Origin: Amphiura filiformis
Lineage: Eukaryota > Echinodermata > Ophiuroidea > Amphilepidida > Amphiuridae
Direction: 5' to 3'
DNA length: 64,000 bases
NCBI RefSeq assembly: GCF_039555335.1
Contig: NC_092640.1
Location: forward strand, 37,455,569 to 37,519,568
Shown: in pieces, positions 12,215 through 24,976 of the stretch
Numbering within the stretch: position 1 is the first letter of the stretch
Layout: every line of letters starts with the position of its first letter
Notes under the pieces: model-generated
Told to the model about the DNA's origin: nothing
Databases searched by the model: none
Seen by the model: the letters and a program-made list of their open reading frames with translations, nothing else
Position numbers and translations under genes: made by a program

Positions 12215-12780
12215 TGCAACCTTCTTCTGCGGTCATTTTCCTGATACCTTGCAAAAACCAACTAAGCCATTTGGCAACCATTCTAAGGCATGTGGGCATT
12301 TGGTAGACCGAAGTGTCTTTGCCTCTGCATTCCCGTCTTTACATCATTGTAAGCGCTGGGATAGTCAACACAAGTGACACCTTCCATTCCATCAATTAGG
12401 CTAATCTTTCTTATTCCATGCAAAGAATGTAATTAATTCAGTACGTTATGTGAAATCAATGCGATGTTGGATCAATGTTCAATTTACAGTTTGATGAATT
12501 ATCCTTTTTTCAGCAATGTAGCAATACTTTTGTGTGGTGTGTGTATGAATCTCATGATATCAACATATGTACAAATATCCCCCATGTAATGTCGCTATGA
12601 CGTCATAATGTGAGTGCGCCCAACCAAATTGGGAAATGTTGACAATGTATAAAAAGTACTTACGATTAGTCTAAGTCATTTGAGCGTTTATTTGAGGAAA
12701 CAAATCTATAGGTGAGTTGCTACACCTACCCCCACCTAACCATCACCCCACCCAGGTAGGATCAGGAAGACGTTTAACCC
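12215..12780. other. No recognisable feature
   Basis: AT-rich DNA. Overlapping open frames 12034-12377 have no domain content. Confidence 0.4.
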
Positions 12781-12782
12781 TG

Positions 12783-12997
12783 ATGTGATGTGACCAAGCA
12801 AAATCAGTCAGAAATATTGATTTTGAAATATAGCCAAACAAAGGAAAGTTTCCTTTTGTTTCCTCATGTTGTGGAAACTCTCTAATTGCTCATAGCTTTT
12901 GAACTGGTTTTCTGCAAAATGCAACTTTGTAAATGCATTTTTACAATCCTATTTGAAGTAATTGATGACCGACTTCAGACTGATTTTGCTTGATAAC
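12783..12997. repeat. Dispersed repeat, CAAGCAAAATCAGTC family
   Basis: Contains AAGCAAAATCAGTC at one end and GACTGATTTTGCTTGAT at the other, so this copy is itself an inverted-repeat element. TTGATTTTGAAATATAGCC and GTTTCC...GGAAACTC motifs recur in the copies at 752-995, 35418-35570 and 37555-37800. Confidence 0.75.
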
Positions 12998-13348
12998 ACC
13001 ACATAATATGCAGGGACTCGCAGGTATTATATTAAATGACTAAACATGGTAAATAAAACTTGGAAAAGGAAGAAAGGATAATAATTGCGCTAATTCATTA
13101 TTTTCAAATAACTGAACGGTGATGCATGTTGTTATGGTACAATTGTGCGGTAAAGAATAAAACTGGTACAACTTAATTATTGTATTTTATGAAGTAATAT
13201 GTATTTGTTCCCATTCATCAATAAAAATTTAAAATACAATCCAGTGTTTAAATAAAGGTAACATGCTAAATTATTAACACTATATTTATCATACAGGTTG
13301 TTCAAAAATCATTTGTCATTTTTAAACGACATATATATATTTGGTACG

Positions 13349-14320
13349 AACCAAGAACTTGAAACATGTTCAAAAATAAAATGTTGAATTGACTCAAATC
13401 TTGTCATTTTAATTATGTGTGATGTGATGTGATGTGATGTGATGTGATGTGTGATGTGATGTGATGTGATGTGATGTGTGATGTGATGTGATGTGATGTG
13501 TGATGTGATGTGATGTGATGTGATGTGCTGTGCTTTGATGTGATGTGATGTGATGTGATAATACAATATGTTTGGCCCAGGCCTGTAACCAGGTGGGGAG
13601 GTGTGTCAAAGCTGCACATCTGTGTGACAAATTAACAAAAACGGTCATCTTTTAGGTCAAAGTTTTTAAATCTACCAAATAAAATCACAATTAGAAAGAA
13701 AAGTGAGTTTTGCCATATTAAACTGTTCAAAATATCTCACAAAAGTCCTATTTTATGGGGATAAGTCAACTTTTTGCCTGTAATCTAAGTTCCACAATGT
13801 CCAAATTTTGGAAACTTCCCACAAAAAAATCATATTCTGGCTATAATGGCTTCTGGCTACGGGAGCATACTGGAATGTCACACTTTTACATGGATGCTTC
13901 AGAAATACACACACATTTTATCATCTTTTATTATCACGATACTTATTCAACCGCTGTGACGTTTTGGAATATAGGTCGAAACCTCTTGGAATGGATGTGT
14001 GTCAAGGGTATAAAGCAATGCATTGCAGTGGACACAGGTGTGACGCCCTTTTTTCCACCTATCATTATCTTAAGTGGGTATCGCAAAAAGGAGCAGATTT
14101 GACACTCAAGTAAACCTACAAGTGTGTTCTGTTTATGGATGCTTTCCGAATTTTAAAGGTACTATACCATACTCCCCGGATGTATCCCAGCTTCTACCAG
14201 AGATCAAATTAAAAAACAGATAAAAACACTCAGTTTTGTTCTGTACAGGGTGCAGCCTATTTCTTTTTTCGTTGGTTGTGTGTAGCATGGTATCGGCCAA
14301 AAACGACATATATTTGTGAC
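13349..14320. repeat. Tandem segmental duplication, copy A
   Basis: Shares ACCAAGAACTTGAA, CAAAAATAAAA, CCAGGCC(T/C)GTA, AACATTTTGGAAACTTCC-type, GTGACGTTTTGGAATATAGG and TTCTGTTTATGGATGCTTTC in the same order with 14587-15660. It differs by carrying the GATGT microsatellite. Confidence 0.8.
13415..13559. repeat. (GATGT)n microsatellite
   Basis: About 28 units of GATGT with occasional GTGTGATGT interruptions and one GCTGTGCTTT variant. It produces poly-(His/Ser/Thr/Ile) open frames on the minus strand that are not genes. Confidence 0.95.
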
Positions 14321-14575
14321 ACGATCTGGTCCATGGGGGCCAAAGGAGGCATTTTTGAAAATTGAGTTACTGTAATTATTACATTATACATACAATAGGC
14401 TATCATCTACTGAAAACACCAAAGGTCTAGCATACTTGGTTCTAAAGTTATGAAGTTTTTTGATGTCTATTTTCTTATGTATTTTATTGTTTTTTTACTC
14501 CCTATTTTTACCTTTATCTCAGTTTCAAATTTGCCGCCTTTGGCCCCCATGGACCAGATCATGTCACATTTGGTA
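14320..14575. mobile_element. Small foldback between the two duplicate copies
   Basis: GATCTGGTCCATGGGGGCCA at the left and TGGCCCCCATGGACCAGATC at the right, within about 40-nt arms around about 170 nt of AT-rich filler. Confidence 0.8.
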
Positions 14576-14586
14576 AGAGCCTTTAT

Positions 14587-15660
14587 ACCAAGAACTTGAA
14601 GCATGTTCAAAAATAAAAAATATTGAATTGACTCAAAACAATATGTTTGCTCCAGGCCCGTAGCAAGTTGGAAAATGTCAAACCTGCTGCTTTTTGTCAC
14701 AAAGTAACAAAAAAATGTCATCTTCTAGGTAAAAACTTTTTTAATCTGCACAATAAAATCCCAATTAGAAAGAAAAAGGGACTTTTTCCATATTAAGCTG
14801 TTCAAAGTATCTCGGAAAAGTCCTAATTTAGGTCAACTTTTTGCCTGTAAATGAATTTCCACAAGGTCCACATTTTGGAAACTTCCAGCAAAACACAACA
14901 ACAAAAACAAACAATAATAATAAAAATAAAACAAATAAAACAAAAAACAAATAATTCTGGCTACGGGAGCATACTGGAAAGTCACAGTTTTACATGAAGA
15001 CAAAATGCTTTTGAAATACACAAACTTTTATCACGATATTCATTCAACAGCTGTGACGTTTTGGAATATAGGGCAAAACCTTTTGGAATGGATGCGTGTC
15101 AAGGGTATAAAGCAATTATGCAATGGGCACAGGTGTGACGCCCTTTAATATTCATTTTCCACCTGTCATTATCTTAAGTGGGTACCACAAAAAGGAGCAG
15201 ATTTGACACTCAAGTAAACCTACATGTGAAGACATGAGCGCAAGATGACCGTAAGTCCACTTGGCCACTCAACATGTATACGCTAAAGCTGCGTTTAGTT
15301 TGTTATAGTTTGATAATGTTTAATACATGTTCAGTGGCCAAAACAGATCTTTCATGAGGTTTTGACCCTGGAACATGTATTACACATCAAACCCTAAGAA
15401 ACTATACGTAACTTTAGTGTATACATGTTGATGGGCCAAGTGGACTTACGGTCTTCAAGGTTTTCAAGTGTGTTCTGTTTATGGATGCTTTCAGAATTTC
15501 AAAGTTACTATACCTTCTTCCTCGGATATATCCCAGCTTCTACCAGAGATCAAAATACCAGATAAAACAAGCATTTTTTCTGAACAGGATGTAGCCTATG
15601 TCTTTGCTTGTATGTAGTATGATATCGGTCAAGTCAAGAATTTTTATGTGTGACTTACAG
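14587..15660. repeat. Tandem segmental duplication, copy B
   Basis: Second copy, offset about 1.24 kb from copy A. It lacks the GATGT array, has an AC/A-rich expansion at about 14885-14955 and a foldback insertion at 15222-15468. Confidence 0.8.
15222..15468. mobile_element. Foldback inserted in copy B
   Basis: CGTAAGTCCACTTGGCC near the left end pairs with GGCCAAGTGGACTTACG near the right. Copy A reads CCTACAAGTGTGTTCTG straight across this point, which dates the insertion after the duplication (or a precise loss from A). Confidence 0.8.
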
Positions 15661-15861
15661 TTTTTGTTTTAAAGTGACAGTCCATTTACTCGGGCATAAA
15701 AAAAATAACCTGCTCCAATTTCTCTACATGTACATTGAGCCACTGGCAGGTATTGGTCACATCACGCTATTAATATAGGGGAAAATGGAACAACTGTGAT
15801 TTTCTCTGCTTTATGTAAATTATCATATCTTTGGATGTAGATGATTAATTGAGATGGGATG

Positions 15862-16075
15862 TTTAGGGAACGGATAGTAACGTTTGCACAGTATTTTTGT
15901 GCGACCTGTGAGCACATCAGACACACCAAATCGCATTCTGAATATAAGGAATGTCCATCTGATATTAAATAGTTTTGATTTTGTATTTATAGTTCACGAT
16001 ATAATACAGATTTTAAGGCAAATTGTTAAAAAATTATATTTTTGCTATTTAATAATCCTCGAAGTAAACATTAAA
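15862..16075 (+). mobile_element. Half copy of the TTAAGGG palindromic family
   Basis: Starts TTTAGGGAACGGATAG and follows the left arm to about the internal TTTAATAATCCTCGAAGT, then stops. The open frame 15884-16078 is this half arm. Confidence 0.75.
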
Positions 16076-16079
16076 TAAA

Positions 16080-17140
16080 GTAATAATATGTAAGAAAGGG
16101 CATCCATTGGACCTTTAGTATTTTCCCTAAAAAGACCTGAACATTTATAGCTATTTTTGAGACCGACTGTTTTTGCCATTGTTACTCTCTTTACTTAGCT
16201 ACAACACTATGATGATAATCCAAGGCCGGATATGTACCTATTAGGACCCATGCTATAAATATAGGGCCACTGGTTAATCCACATCTAATCCCTGTAACCT
16301 ATTTCTTATTCCAAACAAAACCTTCATTAAAGTGTCCCAAAGTCTTTTTTTTAATTTTATTAAATACTTTTATTTATTGAATCCTCCCAGATTTGGTGCC
16401 TCATAAATCTTGGGCCCCAGGCCTGGCTAATCTGGCCCTGTGGTAAATCCGACCGCCTGCCACTGTCAGCTATTCTGTGACACTAAAATGGGACAAATGA
16501 TATTTTTGTCAACATTGAATTTCGATAACCTCCAGCATACCTGAAACATAAACATTTACAGCACGTATATAGGAAGAACAAGAAGAGAAACCTTTTACAA
16601 CGCCGTTGATATAAGTGTGTATGACGAACGTTGAGCAAAGTTGTATTTCAAAATAGTAAATCCAGTTGTGCCAGTAACGCCACTCAATTGGTACTCGGAC
16701 ACGGTATATTATGATTAGCGCCACCACTAGACCGCGACGGTGAGCAATATTTTCATCACACTCCCTCTATAGTTGTTGCTGTTGAATTGCATTTTGGAGT
16801 TTATCAAATAGAATGTGCATAATGCCGCAGAGTGTACTCATAACAAGATTTATCATGTAATATATGATTTATTTTCGCTGCAAGATTTATCAGTATCACA
16901 CCATGCATATAATCAAAATTATAGATATAGGCGTAATAATGCACACTGGTGTATAGGAGCAATTTGGCCCCGTAAAGTCCGGTCAGTTGAACAATTTTAT
17001 AATTTGTCCCCCTTAAAATTTTTATCCGGTACGCCACTGTAGAGGATCGGTATTTAGACACCCCCCTTTGGTAGTACGTTTTCCCCCCGGCTTCTTGCGA
17101 AAGTCTAGTTAAGTCCACTGCCAAGCGGTGACTTCCAACA
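16080..17140. other. No gene; fragments of a GGGCC-rich repeat
   Basis: About 16225-16460 has GGCCGGATATG, GGCCCCAGGCCTGGC and CCCTGTGGTAAATCCG, related to repeats at 44155 and 57241. The rest is AT-rich with overlapping, unconvincing open frames on both strands (16509-17124). Confidence 0.45.
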
Positions 17141-17143
17141 ATA

Positions 17144-17444
17144 TATTACGTTTCACTACCTGAAGAGAATTTATCAAAAATTGAATCCCCTCCTGAGGTT
17201 GGGATCTGTCAATGAGTTGACCAGATCACCAGGCTGTCATTATAGCTAGAGCCAGTATACAACACAAATGGGTGAACGAGTTCCATAAAAATGACCTGTG
17301 TAGTATTTAGTTCCTAGGATGTGAGTTTTGCCTGAGGCACTTTTTGGTTAAATGTTGATCCCTCACTACAAGAGTTATTACCGTTATTTGGTTGAAAAAG
17401 GAGGTGAGACATGACCAAATCTCTCTAGGTAACAAAACGTAATG
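17144..17444. mobile_element. CATTACGTTT MITE, copy 2
   Basis: Same orientation as copy 1. It begins TATTACGTTTCACTACCTG and ends CTAGGTAACAAAACGTAATG. Confidence 0.85.
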
Positions 17445-19600
17445 ACAAATACAGCAATATCGTTTTGGCGGCAAATGTGTGCGTTACGTCAGTTTCATAT
17501 CATATATCAAGTATGTCGATTGATCTCATACAGGTTAGCGACATAATTAATTGACGTAATTCTTAACAGGTGAGTGCAATAAAGGCGTACGCGCTATTTT
17601 GATGAACTTGAGGGTTTTTTAATGAATTTGAAACAGGAAACAGGGCATCTTAGGCTATCAAGGAGATCTGAAAAGCAATTAATTATTTTTAATAAGATAA
17701 TATTGATATCGCCATTGCAATTAACCCGGGTAGAGTAAGGTGGTCGTATCAACCACACTGTGACGTCACACGAGTTGATACTACTTTCTTAGACTAATAG
17801 GGAATATCACAATGGAGATACGACAGTTTGTTTTACAAGGCTTTAACCCAAGTTTGAATTTAAGTTGTTGTTTAAAATATTCGCATGCAAAATTTATTTA
17901 TGAATTACTTCAAGCCATATTGTAACATTTCCATTAACATAGATCAGTATTTCTTTTGCATAAAATGTTAGTTGCATACTGCCTTTTAATTTTGAGCCGA
18001 ACAATAAAGCAAAGAAAATCGCAATTGAATTCCATGTCACTCCGTCATTCATGACTGAGGTCGGTCCTGATGATAGGTTATGACCATCTCGTACGCTATG
18101 TACGTACAACGTTATAAACATTCGCGTATGCGTAAAAGTGCGACTACATGTAATATAATATAAACTACATACAAAATTTCGATGGTATGAATTAAACAAC
18201 AGGTCACGTTACTTTGTTAAAGATATAGGAATTTGTCACAAATACAGCATTTTTAGATGGTATCGAAGTGACACATCTATTGTGTGAAAGTAGTATTTCT
18301 GGTATTTGCGCGTAGACCTACTACTCCCAGGTTCTGGATCAAATTTCTAAAATCTATTGTCTAGCGTGAAGCGCAAGTTTCAGATAATCTATTGCTTAAC
18401 ATGCAGGATTCAGATAATAACTGTGAAGGGTAGTTCGTAAAATATAATGCACGGGAGAAGAATATAACAGTGATTAGAAATGAGCATGAAGGATAAGTAA
18501 GATAAGATACGAAAGTTTGAGCTCTTAGAAAAATTATGACCTTAATCTGTGAATCGACATATTAAGCTGCCCACTTTCATTATTTACACGGGAGAATGAA
18601 CGGTGGAGGGCGTAATGAAGGTTAAATTGTTGGTGCCATGAAATGATGTGTATAATGAAAGATAGAGATAAAAAGACTATTCGCGTCTGAAATTCTGATA
18701 ACTAGACAGAAAATGCCGTACTGCGCAGGTCGGCAACCAATCATTGCGCGCCGTTGCCCTGACTCTCTGTCTTTAATTATAACATACACTAACATGGATT
18801 TCGTATAAGTACAACATAATAGTTATTTGTCACTTTGAAGAAGTCGCTACCAATAACATAACATATTGTAAGCATATTTTGTGGTCTATAGATTAGCGTC
18901 ACATATGTGGGTAGGATATTATATTTCTCAATGTGTCACCTTAGAGAATTTAATATGGACTTCGGTTACGTCTTAATCGTTTCATGCGTTTCGACATTGT
19001 GCACACGCCTCTGCGGTTAATAACCCTCCAAGACCTGTCAAGTTTAATTATGATACCTCATCATATCTCATAATTGAGGTGGGTGTTTCAACTTCAATTC
19101 TGTTTTCTTCTTTTAATGATAAGTCCCCGTTATGAGTGTCTCGGATATTCGGACTCCCAATAACATGTTTTTCATTGCTTCTGTTTTGGCAATGAAGATC
19201 AAAATATGTGAAGTAGTTTATTTTGCTTAATCAAAATGGTTGGTCAGCAATAGCGTGGTCTTTAACAATATCAATGACACAAAACATAATAAAGCTCTTT
19301 AATTTTCAAAAGACACAATAATAGAGCAAAATTATTTTTCGCTGTTGGCATATAATTGGAACAGTGTGGATGAGTAGGCAGTGACCTGCTTATCGCACCA
19401 TCCTCCTTTAACTAAGATGTTTCGGGGGTGAACATGATGATAATGAAACTGTCAGTTCTGTGGATGTTAATTATAATGATATCAAACAGACAAGAGATTC
19501 AACGAGCAGACAGCCAAGAGGAGAGAGAAAAAGAGAAAGTGAGACAGACATACTGACAGACAGAAAGACACACATGCATACATACCTACAGTAACATGCA
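17445..19600. other. No recognisable feature
   Basis: AT-rich single-copy-looking DNA. CCATATTGTAACATTT at about 17918 is an isolated end of the element seen at 31694. Short open frames here lack domain content. Confidence 0.45.
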
Positions 19601-19607
19601 GTAACAA

Positions 19608-19810
19608 GCCCGGGGGTACTCACGTATATAAGGTAGAGGGTAGCATTTTTGCAAGAAAACCCTAAACATGGGTCCAGATTTGAGGACAAAAAGCCCTAAA
19701 CATGAGTTCCGATTTGAAAAGAATCGTAAAAAATTTTTTTTAAAGGAGGAGAAAAATAAAAAAATCCCTAAACATGGGTAGGGATTTCAGAGTTAAATAA
19801 TTTAAAATAG
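19608..19810. repeat. Repeat beginning CCCGGGGGTACTCAC
   Basis: CCCGGGGGTACTCACGTATA, then three spaced copies of CCCTAAACATGGGT or CCCTAAACATGAGT. It looks like the end of a transposable element. Confidence 0.5.
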
Positions 19811-22440
19811 ATTAAATAATTTCTAATTCTGCATTTGCAAGTGTTTATGTGGAACTCTAAGGAGTATCACCCCTAATAATCTTTAAAAAGGCCTCGTCGT
19901 TTTCCTGACAGGTTCTGAAAATTGTAATCAATGTCAATTTTACTTGCTGAATTTCGTCAATTTAGCAACAACAAAAACAAAAAAGAGAGTGAATTAAACA
20001 GAGACAAGGGACGCCACCAACTTCCACCCACCTATGACTTGCTCATCCATTCATCTGACCGGCGGAGGTGAACATCCGTTGCTACTTCCGGTCACATGAC
20101 CCAGTATCCCACTACCATCAACCAGCATCAGTCAGCACTGAAGACCAGTGGATGCTGGTCGCAGGCCACCAACTTCCACAATGTAAGTCGTGAGAACTTT
20201 GTTAAATTTGTACCTTCTTGAAAAAAGTATGTATGGGTGGGATATGTATTTGTACCCGTTTATTGTTATTCATAGAACAAAAACAAAAACTCTATTAAAA
20301 TGACATTGCTCCTCGCCACCCATCCACCCCTGATCAATATTACTGGTGTCAGATAGTTTCCCCTGAACTAAAACTGGAGCAATATGTTGACAAACTGGAT
20401 GAATGTAAGAAACAAGCTAAAAGAAGAAAAAAACAACACTATAGTCATTCAGTGGGACTTTTTGTAGCGAAACTGGAACAAATTTTAATCCTTAGGGGGA
20501 ACACAGATGGTGGACGAATATGGTAGTTTGATCCGTTACTGAGATGATGCCAATTTTATAACAAATTATCGCTTAAGGCATTATGGGCTACGTGCATGGT
20601 CACAATACGTCATGCAGATTGTGTTTGTATCAATTATACTTATCAGGAATATACCTTCATTCAAGAATCGTAAAAACTATAAACCTATATTGCACAATTT
20701 ACAATGGGGGGTGATGTCCCCGGTCAGAACTCATTTCAAATTATAAGACTAGACCGAGTGACAAACTGTAATGAGTTGTGCCATCATCACCTAACTTACA
20801 TCTCGCCGTGATTTAATAGTGTATTTACAATGCAAATGCCCACTTTCCTTGCTCCACAGTGTATCGGGAACTAACCCTTTATTATGCTAAATAGCTTTCC
20901 CAATTTTACGTGTTGAAGGCCACACTCTCCATACCTCAGTAAACATCTGAAGAAAAGCTATAGCTGTTGTCCAAATTTGGCTCAAATATACCTTATGGTC
21001 GATCGGCTTTCGAAGTGGATACGTGCAGTAGGTCTATACCCATGAGTGTGTGATTATTACGTAGACAGACCTCGAGAAGAAGTCAAAGGATGATTTTCGT
21101 ATTTGAATTTTTTAATTGCACATATTATCCATACGAAGTACTTTAATATGTCGTAACAAGGACGTTTTAACTGGAAGCCTGGTACTGAATCAAATCCTCT
21201 TAAAAGGGATGTTCAGAGCCTGGATTATGTATACGTAGTTTAGTCATAAAAATGGTTACGTATCAAGAAGCCACAATAGAGGCTTCTAAGCATAATTCAG
21301 ACAAAATTATATTTGTGCAAAATGTATCCGAAAACGAGTATTAAAGTTAACGATTAAAAGCTTAAAGGCGATTCAGTGATTGCTCATCCGGACGATCGTA
21401 AAAATAAAATAAAAAATCAGATTTTGGTACCTTTGTCATTGTCATAGATGTGCTAGTGGTTCCGCCGAAGGCCGTGTAATTAAGACAAAATAAGGCTCAT
21501 GAATCTGTAATATATATACTTACACTACAGTATATAAATTAGCTATACATATATTTGATGGGGCCTTCAACTTCGTCAATACTGCTGTTTACTTAATTTT
21601 TGGCATTTTTTTTTCCATTTTAAAAATACCAAATGATAATTTGAATGACTTATCTGTCACTTTTAAGCAATTCATAAACAATTTTATTTCATTTTTTTAC
21701 ACTTGTGCTGTGATCACTGAATGGGACTTTAATTACAACTTATTTTATGCAAATGAATGAACAGTGCTTTCAAGAAAATTAACAAAATACGATAAGCAAT
21801 TATCCAAATACAGTAAGCGATTAATTTAACATATTCACGAGGTTATGCTGGTTTCTAACTAATGAAAATATTCATCACGTCCATTATATTAAAAGGAGCC
21901 AATCAGTGCAGGCTCTGTTACGACGCGACGGAAGTGTAAGAGTTTAAGAGCAATCAGTGTAGGTAGGCAGTATTGATTTGGTTGAATTGAAGTTACAATA
22001 ATAAACACATTCATATCCTATTATCCATACCAAGGTTATTAACATGGTAAAATGGAATGTTTTTCCTGGAATCAATACTATGGAATTTACGATTCGGATA
22101 TTCTAGCTGCTAGCTTCTGATCCAAGATATCTTTAAAGTGTTGAAAAACATGTCTTGAAAAACTAAAACATGCTTTTCGGCAATTCTAGGAAAAATGGGT
22201 CCCATAGCGTTTTGTCCCTTTCTCTTGTTAAGGACTACTTCATATTGCATTATGATGTTATTCTATTAGAACCCGGTGAGATCTACAATGATTTGACATA
22301 CTTCCAATGCTTTATGATTATTACACACGGTTATGTCTTTTCTTAAAAGTTCTTTCTTCTTTCTTCTTCTTCTTTCTTCTGTCGACCTTTGCATTTGCTC
22401 TAGCACTCACATGCTTTCACCGATTTTCACCTAACTTGGT
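19811..22440. other. No gene; possible promoter-like patch at 20065-20190
   Basis: 20088-20102 reads ACTTCCGGTCACATGACCC-like sequence (ETS core next to an E-box), followed at 20183 by a good donor, AAT|GTAAGT. GCCACCAACTTCCA appears at about 20013 and 20167. A TTC-rich tract lies at 22350-22380. Otherwise nothing. Confidence 0.35.
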
Positions 22441-22479
22441 CACATTCATCACTGACCATGACCATACCTGTTACATGAA

Positions 22480-23035
22480 ACTCGTGGGGTCAAAGGTCAT
22501 GCAGGGAATTGCGGTCAAATGTCATTGAGGGGTCATTTCCGGTGTAAAACCAAATACTTTAAAAAACATAGCACATAAGCGGTATGTTCACACATGAATT
22601 GATGTTATCCATTGTATACGTGATATTTCTAATTTGGGGTCAAAGATCATGAAAGGGTCACTTCCGGTGTAAAGCAAAATACCTTAATAATGCTTCTCCC
22701 TCAAATTACGTAGGACAACGATAAGACTTGCAAACATACATTGTTATTACCAAGTGACTATAGAAAGTACACGGATTTGGGGTCAAAGGTCATTAAAGCC
22801 AGGAAAACATAGCAGAGTGACGGTATGTTAACACAGGAATTACTGTTACCCAATGTGGTATTTTTATTTGGGGTCAAATGTAATTAAAGTGTCACTTCCG
22901 GTCCCAAACAAAATTACTTCCAAATACCTGTTCTGACACAAGTGATGCCACGTGCACACATGCATTGACATTAGGCAATTTCTGTGAGGTGTTCATAGAT
23001 ATTGGGGTCAAAGGTCATTAAGGTGTCACACCACG
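22480..23035 (+). repeat. Degenerate array of GGGGTCAAAGGTCAT units
   Basis: Motif or variants at about 22484, 22636, 22779, 22870 and 23004, often followed 15-25 nt later by GTCACTTCCGGT. Spacing is 90-150 nt, so it is a worn tandem array. Confidence 0.7.
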
Positions 23036-23472
23036 GCTGTGTTCGTGGTCTTAGACCACAGCTATGTTTAGTGCTATTATTAACTCTGGAAGGCTCAAAA
23101 ATAGCAAACATCACGTTTTCATTGTCAAAATACTTAGAGGCGACGGTAGAGGATAGTAAAAACAAATATTCATATCGTTTATTCTCATTCTTAGTTAATT
23201 ATTGTGTTAATCCCTATAAACTATTTCATTGAGCAAAAATTCAGTTACCGTCATAAAAACTCCCCTTATTCTAAAATGAACGAAACTTGTTTACAAGTTT
23301 ACGTCTTTAGTTGCAAGCATAGACATACCATGTCTGGGGTTGCAAGGGCGTGTAAGTATTACGCACTAGAATTACGCATATAACGCACTACATACGCGCA
23401 CCACGACAAGATAGACGATCCCGAAATCATGCGTCCACGAACTAGACCATTACCACTGAATAATAATACATT

Positions 23473-24154
23473 TTAAGTGATCTAGAATGAGCGTTTATGG
23501 CGTTTCGACAGTATTTTTTGTGGGACATGAGAGCACCTCAGACGTATCGAATTGTATTCTGAATACGAAGCATGTCTTTCTGATATCAAATAATTTTTAT
23601 TTTTGAAATTCACGATATAATACAAATTTTATGACAAATTATTAAAATTTGATATTTTTCAAATTTTTGATATATAACAGTCCTCGAAATAAATTTTATA
23701 AATCTAAGGAGATATTCTTAAAGTGTATGTAGCTGGGAGGAAAAGCCGACGATCAATTTAAAATTTTGACCTTTTATCATAAAAGGTCAAAATAGTATTG
23801 AAGATATGGATTTTTTCCCAAAAGACCTTTTTTTTTGGTGTTTTGGGGAAAAAATCCATATCTTCAATACGAAAGGTCAAAATTTTCAGTTGATCGTCGG
23901 GTTTTCATCCCACCTACATACACTTTAAGTATAAATCATCAGATTTATAAAGTTTACTTCAAGTACTGTTAAATATCGAAAATATCAATTTTAATGATTT
24001 GCCATAAAATGTGTATTACATTGCGAATTTCAAAAATCAAAATTATTTGATATCAGAAAGACATTCTTCGTATTCAGAATGCAATTCGATATGTCTGATG
24101 TGCTCTAATGTCCCAAAATAAATACTGTCCAAACGTATATCCCTTTTCCCTTAA
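23473..24154. mobile_element. TTAAGGG palindromic element, full copy 3
   Basis: Bounded by TTAAGTGATCTAG and TTTTCCCTTAA. Arms and centre as in copy 1, with an extra small inversion-like duplication (CTTTTATCATAAAAG) near 23773. Confidence 0.85.
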
Positions 24155-24976
24155 GGGTACACGATGTATTGTTGGTCGAAACAGCCAAAAAATATCGATT
24201 TTTATTTTCTTAATCAATTATTAAAAAATGACACTTTGATGTTTTGCAATAGTTCATTCTAAAATTCATATACTTTGAAAACTTGCTTGATTTATTGTTG
24301 TTAATGAGTTATGTATGTTTTACAAAATGTTGTTGTTTCAGCCTTCTTTACAACATAAATCAAGAACCACAGGACCTACTAAAGTATATCTGTGATATTT
24401 GAATTCTTCTACGCACTCGCTATGAAATGATCAATGCAATTTTTGCCAAAGCTCACTACCATTCGCAAGATGCCGTGAACTACCAAAGAGCAACAGTTTA
24501 AAATAGTTCCTTACCTTAAACCGTTCTTTTTTCATTAAATTACATGTTTTCGATTATACATGTACATTGTTATGAAATTCATGCACAGACTACTTTTTTC
24601 AAATACGATATAACAGGTTCAACCGGAGGTGAATAAGTTGTTTATATTATGAAGGAGTTCATTTAAATATTTGCACCAACTAAAATGACTCAACATTAAC
24701 CACATTTCGTAAATGACAACTATTAAAATATGAAACCCATCGCACACGACAGTTGTCTGAAACCACATTAATAATAAACATGTTGAAAATAAAAAAGAAA
24801 ATATGTATGACAAAGTAAAGAAATTAATGAATGTTTACTATATTTGTCACATTAAATCAAAATTATAGACACATCCGACATAAGTGTTTCAGATGTCAAC
24901 TTAAAGTAAAAAGAAAAACAGTCTCTAACTTGGTACTAGTACATGTGCATTTTCGACGATAAGTGTCGTGTTTTGT
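24155..24976. other. No recognisable feature
   Basis: AT-rich DNA between two palindromic elements. The minus-strand open frame 24619-24813 is unconvincing. Confidence 0.45.

Noticed and set aside
13415-13559. CRISPR-like regular repeat
   Set aside because: The unit is 5 nt with no spacers, in a eukaryotic genome; a plain microsatellite.
13309-13648. Three overlapping minus-strand His/Ser/Thr/Ile-rich open frames
   Set aside because: They are translations of the (GATGT)n microsatellite in all three frames.
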